A stretch of DNA of 64,000 nt from Dasypus novemcinctus (taxonomy: Eukaryota; Chordata; Mammalia; Cingulata; Dasypodidae): NCBI RefSeq assembly GCF_030445035.2, contig NC_080682.1, positions 31,912,770-31,976,769 on the forward strand, given 5' to 3'. Both the position numbers and the translations under genes were made by a program. Positions 58,441 to 64,000 of this stretch are shown here, piece by piece. The notes beneath the pieces were generated by a model. It ran no database searches and was not told the DNA's origin. It was given only the letters and a program-made list of their open reading frames with translations. Positions within the stretch are counted from its first letter, which is position 1, and each line of letters opens with the position of its first letter.

Positions 58441-61030
58441 AAAAACAGTATATCACAGTGGGGTCAAGGAATTGTTAGAGTTGTGATATGGTACATGTAA
58501 ATGGGAAATAATAGAGGTGGGTTTGGAAAACAATGGGCATGAAATTCAGATGATAGAAGAGTAATAACAAGATTTACAGTATGATTATAGGAGTGAGCAT
58601 CTAAAATAATTAAATATTATTGAAAAAATGTTGGGCAATCAGTCAATTAATAAACCAGTGTATTGGAAAGATCATCTTGTGGATATTAAAATCATCAAGA
58701 ATTATGGCAGAAACATGGTGGTGTTACAGTAATCAGGAGCCAAAACCTTCAAGGAATGTAGGGGAATAACCAGGCAAATCAGAGATGAAGTAAGAAGGGC
58801 TGAGAGTAGCATAATCTGATTGAGATTAACCAATAATGATAAATAATGATAACTAAAACCCATTTTCCAGGTCCATTGGCATGAGAACTATGAAGGAAAG
58901 TAGGACCTACTTAAGTGGAAGTAGCATCCAGAGTAGAGGACCAGAAAAGCAAGCAGATAAATGCAATAGTCACATAAGAGATTGAGAATATAGGTGATTC
59001 TGCTTCTTATTGTCCCAAGATCCAGAAGTACAATGATAGAGAACGTGCAGGGATGAAAATTAAGACCAAAAGTTGGTTTCACAGAGCAAAAGGAGAATAA
59101 AGGTGCAAATTTAAACAATCCCATAAATAAAAAGTAGTCCCTAATTTGAGAAATATTCATTCAAACTCTTCAAATCCTTGGAACTCACAAAGTCCTGGAT
59201 TTGTTACTAGTTTTTTGAAATAGCATAATCCACCAGAATGTGAGCTCAGAAGAGAAGGATAGACTATTACTTGATGCATAATGATGAGTCAATAAATATC
59301 CGTCAAATTGAAATGAATTTTGAATTAAAAATGCTTCTGTGGATGTTCCTGGGTCTCAATGCCTGTGCCAGAGATTGCTAGATGTCCACTAAAATCCTAA
59401 AATCTTTACTCCTCTTCAGTAGTAACAGAGTTACCTGGGTTTATGCCTCCCAAGCAGAGCTCCCAGGTAAAGAAAAAATAAGATGCAAATCTGTTAGACA
59501 AATTTTGAGACTTCCTCCTGTGTATTTATTTTGATAAACTTCAAACTCAAGTGCTTTGAATTTTGATGATCAACATACCTTTAATAGAAAAAAATCATCA
59601 AACGCCCTTACTAGTGGAGTTCTAGCAGTCTCTGGCAAAGCTACCTAGTACCAGGAACATGCACAGAGAGTTTTTTACTGAAAATACCCCAGCCCTCTTT
59701 GCTACCAAATGGAGTTCAGTGGCTGAGTTCTTATTGACTAGTTGTAGGCATAAAGGATATGCATAAGTTCCAAATTGAAATCTAAAATATTGAATGTGAA
59801 CTTATACAAGTTTATTCCTTCTTCTTGCCAGCTGAAACCAGATGGTGGTATCACACTATAGAAAACAGATAGCTTTGGAAAGACTTTACAAATGGTGTTG
59901 TACATATGGATAACAAGACGTTAACTTAAATTATGATTCATTCTGGTATGAAAAACATAATTCAGCATTTCTAACAAGCTCCCTGGAGATACCAATGATA
60001 TAACACATGGATCACATGTAAGTGTGAAAGCATTGTGAAAGGCAAAGAAAAAGACAGAAAGGAAACTGAATCCATGAATAAAGAAGAAAAGATTCACAGC
60101 CCTTTCTACCTGGATCATGTAATGAGTCTGACACATCAATAAGAATAAACTTCCTATACGTTAAAAAAACTCTTTTTTGGGGTGTCATTCTTTTATAGAT
60201 GCCTAGTATTATTCCAAATAAAAGCATAACAACAACAAACAACCATGGTACCACTCTCCACTTTATGTAAATATACTGTTATTTCTGGAAGAGTAATTAG
60301 ATTTCCATTATTATACAACACATACAAAGATGAAATTGCTCCTTGAATATTTTGTGTATTTTCCCATTAATGTTATAATTTGTATTGGCCATAATAATGT
60401 ACATCATTGAAGTTTGAGTAATCAAGTAGATACATACGCAGTAAAGATCTAACGTTGCCTCTACCACAACAGAGGATCTACAGATTAAGGTCTGATCTTC
60501 AGATTTGCTGGACATATTGGAATCTGTTGATGCCCAGAGATGGACTTCTTTGTGTGGCCAAGCTCATTTTTACCATATAAAAAAGGACTTGGAACGCAAC
60601 CCTAAGCATAAGTTTAATAATTGTTTGGGAAAATTCAATTAGAGAACAAGCCTAAATTTGTACAAATTATTATCTATTGCTGAATAACAAATTGCCAAAA
60701 GTTCAGCATCTTGAAACTTTTCTCGTATTATCTCACAATTTCTGTGGCTCAACAGTGCAGGTACAACTAAACTCAATGAAAAAATGGGTGCTTCTGTGAT
60801 GTGTCACAAGGCTACCATCAACGTGTCAGTCAGAGCTATGATCACATCTCAAAGCTCAATTGGAGAAGGATATGCTCTCAAACTCATGTGGTTGCTGGCA
60901 AAATACAGTTCATTACAAGTTGTTGGACTGATGGGTTCAGTTCCTGCTGGGTATTGGCTAGAGTCAGTCCTCAGTTACTTGCTATGTGTGTGTCTCCGAC
61001 CCTGGCAACTTACTTCATCAAAAGCTATCA
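58441..61030. other. intergenic, with an old repeat at 60.66-61.03 kb
   Basis: Mostly AT-rich sequence without a gene. From about 60660 the text 'attatctattgctgaataacaaattgcc', 'tctcacaatttctgtggctc' and 'aactcatgtggttgctggcaaaa' matches the wording of a well-known old mammalian interspersed repeat, whose family name I leave open. A hydrophobic 80-residue frame at 60012-60254 (minus) has no recognisable domain. Confidence 0.5.
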
Positions 61031-61042
61031 AGAACCATTCTG

Positions 61043-61836
61043 TTGTGGCTTTGCTACACATGCCTCTTCTGTTAATTTTACTGGACCTGTGGTTGGCACT
61101 GGGGTTGGTGTATACTCAGGGGACCTGGATCTCAGGACTGTCCATGTGACAGCCAGGCCCTGAGCCTCAGCAGACTTGCAACTCCTACCATCTGGTTTAT
61201 TGGACTTACCCTGGCCAGCTAACAGGGAGGTGAAGAAGGTCAACCACCACACCAGGGAGCCAAAAGTACCTAAAACTGCAAACAGGAAAATTGCATCCAT
61301 CATCCATGTGGAATCTAAGCCCCCTCTTGACATAGAGATGGAGTGGACATAACCATCCCAGGGTTCACAGCATGGAGGAATAGAGTATGGATTAGAATGG
61401 ATTTACTGATGTTCTACTTTGAAACTAGTGTGATTAGTAACAGAAGAAATTGTAGCATTGATGTGGAGAAAGTAGCCATGGTAGTTGCTGAGGGTCAGGA
61501 GAGGGAAGAAGAGATATGGTGTCGGGGCATTTTCAGGACTTGGAGTTGTCCTGGGTGGTATTACAGGGACAGATGCTGGACATTGTATGTCCTGTGATGG
61601 CCCACTGGGTGGACTGGGGGAGAGTGTAAACTACAGTGTAAACCACTGTCCATGTGGTACAGCAGTGTTCCAAAATGTATTCACCAAATGCAGTGGATGT
61701 CCCATGATGATGAAGTAGGTTGTTGATGTGGGAGAAGTGGGTGAGGGGCGTGGGGAGTATTTGGGGACCTCATATTTTTTTAATGTAACATTTTTTTTAA
61801 AGTAGTGATGCATAGCTCCAAAAAAAAAAAAAAAAA
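61043..61836 (+). mobile_element. 5'-truncated L1 3' end with target-site duplication
   Basis: About 790 bp of L1 3' region ending in an A-run at 61820-61837. The direct repeat agaaccattctg (61031-61042) and agaaccagtctg (61837-61848) differs at one base. It inserted into the old repeat at 60.66-61.03 kb. No coding part of L1 is included. Confidence 0.88.
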
Positions 61837-61848
61837 AGAACCAGTCTG

Positions 61849-63129
61849 AGCAAGACAGAAATTACAATTTTATGCACATTGCCATAGAAGTAACAATCCT
61901 TACATTTACCATATTCTATCAGTTAGTATGAAAACATATATCCCACCCACATTCAATGGAAGGAGATGCCACAGGTATGAATGAATACTGGGGACAAGAA
62001 TAATTTTGGGCATTTAGAGTCTCTTCAGGCTCACCCTATTCATTAGTCAGTATATAAATGTCTAGAAAAAAATAGTCATCATAAAATCTAAATTACCATA
62101 GGAGGTGTGTGCTGTTTTGTTTTGTTTTGTTTTTTTTGCTGAGAAAAGAATCATTAACTGACAGTATCACAACATTCCAGTGATTATTGGGATTTAGTTA
62201 ATCATAAATGACTGGGTTAGAGTGTCCATTCAAATAGCATTACTAAGTTTTAAGTCTTGCATTTCATTTCCATTTTTTCTATGTACATGCATAGTTTATT
62301 TAAGAAAAAAGGTATTTATACTTTATTTAATTTTGTTTGCTAAGGTATAGAGCAATTTTCTTAATTTTAAATATTAAGTAGAACTCTTTTAAAGGAAAAA
62401 ATATCTCATGAACCCCAGTTTTATTGTGAATGATATACAATATGTTATAATATATATTTGTAAACATAAAATGAGTTATAAGTGCCTTATAATTATAACA
62501 GTTATATAAGCGAAAAGCTAAAATAAATTTTCAAACATAAGTGCAATAACATCATTAACATTTAAATTAATATGTAATTTAACATGACTATTAATGTGGT
62601 TATATTATAGTAAAATTGACACATATAAATAGTACACAGAGATATAGCAAAACTAATTTTGATTTTGGCACATCAATGTTAGAACCAATTTTCCCTACTG
62701 AAACTACTGCAAATCCATTATTGCATACCTCACAGTCATTTGACATCTATTTGAAACAAAAGCTCTCCTCATTTACCAAATTCATACCTGCATACTTCTT
62801 ATATTGTCAACACTGTAGCAGTGTTGGAAATTTGCGAAAGAAAGAGAAAGGATAGAAGGAAACAAAGAGAAAGAAGGAGCAGCTGGGATTAGGTGGCTGT
62901 GAGTAATGACTCCTCAGATAATTTTATTGTTTACAAGGGGCTCTCTATATACCCCAGTCTACATGACAACAAGCAGCAATTTGCAGTTAACTATTAGCAT
63001 AGTTAATACTAAGGAATTCAAAAAATCTTATCTCAAGGTACAAAGTCTAAGTGTTCTATTTACTGCAAAAAGTATGTGCTCATCTTTTCTTTCAGCCTTT
63101 AACAGCTTCATCCAGTTTGCCGGAGAACT
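61849..63129. other. intergenic, nothing recognised
   Basis: AT-rich sequence with T-runs (for example near 62115-62140) and no gene or clear repeat visible. Confidence 0.5.
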
Positions 63130-64000
63130 CTTTTTTTTTTTTGCCTTTATTCATTTTTTTAATATTACATTCAAAAAATATGAGATCCCCATATACCCCC
63201 CACCCCCCTCACCTGACTACTCCCCCCCAGCAACATTCTCCTCCATCATCATGAGACATTCATTGCATTTGGTGAATATATCTCTGAGCATCGCTGCACC
63301 TCATGGCCAATGGTTCACATCATAGCCCACACTCTTTTACATTCCATCCAGTGGGCCACGGGAGGACCTACAATGTCCGGTAATTGTCCCTGCAGCACCA
63401 CCCAGGACAACTCAAAGTCCCAAAAATGCCTCCACAGCTCATCTCTTCCTCCCATTCCCCACACTGAGCAGCCACCATCGCCACTTTCTCCACACCAATG
63501 CCACATTTTCTTCAATTACTAATTACAATAGTTCATGAATAGAATATCAGTAAGTCCACTCTAATCCATATTCTATTCCTCCATCCTGTGGACCTTGTAT
63601 TGGTTGTGTCCATTCCACATCTATGTCAAGAGGGGGCTTAGATTCCACATGGATGCTGGATGCAATCCTCCTGCTTTCAGTTGTAGGCACTCTTGTCTCT
63701 ATGGTGTGGTAGTTGACCTTCTTCAACTCCATGTTAACTAAGTGGGGTAAGTCCAATAAACCGGAGTGTAGGAGTTGAAGTCTGATGAGGCTCAGGGCCT
63801 GGCTATCATATTGTCAGTCCAGAGATTCAGATCCCCTGGGTATATATTAAACCCCAGCACCAACTACAAATCTGGTACAGTAACAGGAAAGGCTTGTGAA
63901 GAGAGATCACATCTGAGTCTATTGTAGAATTTGAGAGAGGTTTAATTATTTGCGTGTAGAGAGGCCAGGATTCAGGAATGATTTTGAGAAGGAAAAATGG
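63130..64000 (-). mobile_element. L1 3' end, running off the window
   Basis: Starts with a T-run at 63130 and then 'attacattcaaaaaatatgagatccccatata', the L1 3' terminus on the minus strand. It follows the 34.73-35.58 kb copy closely to about 63930 (for example 'agaatatcagtaagtccactctaatcc'). The last about 70 bp are not clearly L1, so the 5' truncation may be near 63930. Confidence 0.8.

Noticed and set aside
60012..60254. Hydrophobic 80-residue frame, possible small membrane protein
   Set aside because: It is short and isolated, lies in AT-rich DNA and has no conserved motif. Random AT-rich frames commonly look hydrophobic.
1..64000. CRISPR arrays, bacterial operons or phage-type systems
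   Set aside because: No regularly spaced short repeats and no bacterial gene organisation are seen. SINEs, L1s, MIRs and ORs show that this is mammalian nuclear DNA.

Overview
This is a mammalian genomic window, almost certainly from an armadillo (Xenarthra, Dasypus-like). The diagnostic signal is a set of tRNA-derived SINEs of the armadillo DAS type (about 1.35, 2.64, 15.6, 20.9 and 46.2 kb), together with L1 elements, MIR remnants and endogenous retroviruses (ERVs). No complete functional host gene is visible. The host genes are two class II olfactory receptor (OR) genes of family 4 type, both on the minus strand and both broken.

Layout: 0-2.5 kb is AT-rich intergenic DNA with a possible old repeat and a MIR. 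2.5-7.1 kb is an old plus-strand L1 containing a DAS SINE and a retrocopy. About 7.12-15.48 kb is copy A of a segmental duplication and carries OR1 (9.5-10.4 kb), which has one single-base frameshift. 15.6-21.9 kb holds SINEs and an old L1. About 21.88-57.74 kb is copy B of the same duplication, swollen by three large insertions: an old env-less class II ERV inside OR2 (26,298-32,556), a minus-strand L1 composite (34,292-44,264) and a young GC-rich provirus on the minus strand (49,147-57,656). 57.7-64 kb is intergenic with three L1 3' ends. Copy A keeps the empty-site sequence for each of the three insertions, so boundaries and target-site duplications (TSDs) can be read directly: 6 bp, 15 bp and 6 bp.

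The young provirus is the most interesting object. Its gag, pro and pol are betaretrovirus-like: myristoylated Gag with two zinc knuckles, a TTTAAAC frameshift site, YMDD reverse transcriptase, a Lys3-like primer site and a 6-bp TSD. Its envelope is gammaretrovirus-type, with CWLC in the surface subunit and LQNRRGLD plus CX6CC in the transmembrane subunit. The env leader is long and arginine-rich, recalling the Rec/Rem/Rej post-transcriptional regulators of other betaretroviruses. A near-perfect splice acceptor sits directly before the env ATG, and an upstream ORF in the leader would end overlapping that ATG after splicing. The copy is defective: one frameshift in RT, loss of the integrase catalytic glutamate, one nonsense codon and one homopolymer frameshift in env. 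Its two LTRs are identical over about 400 bp, but all six differences fall in the first 75 bp.

All calls come from reading the sequence by eye. No alignment or database search was run, so identities and repeat family names are approximate.
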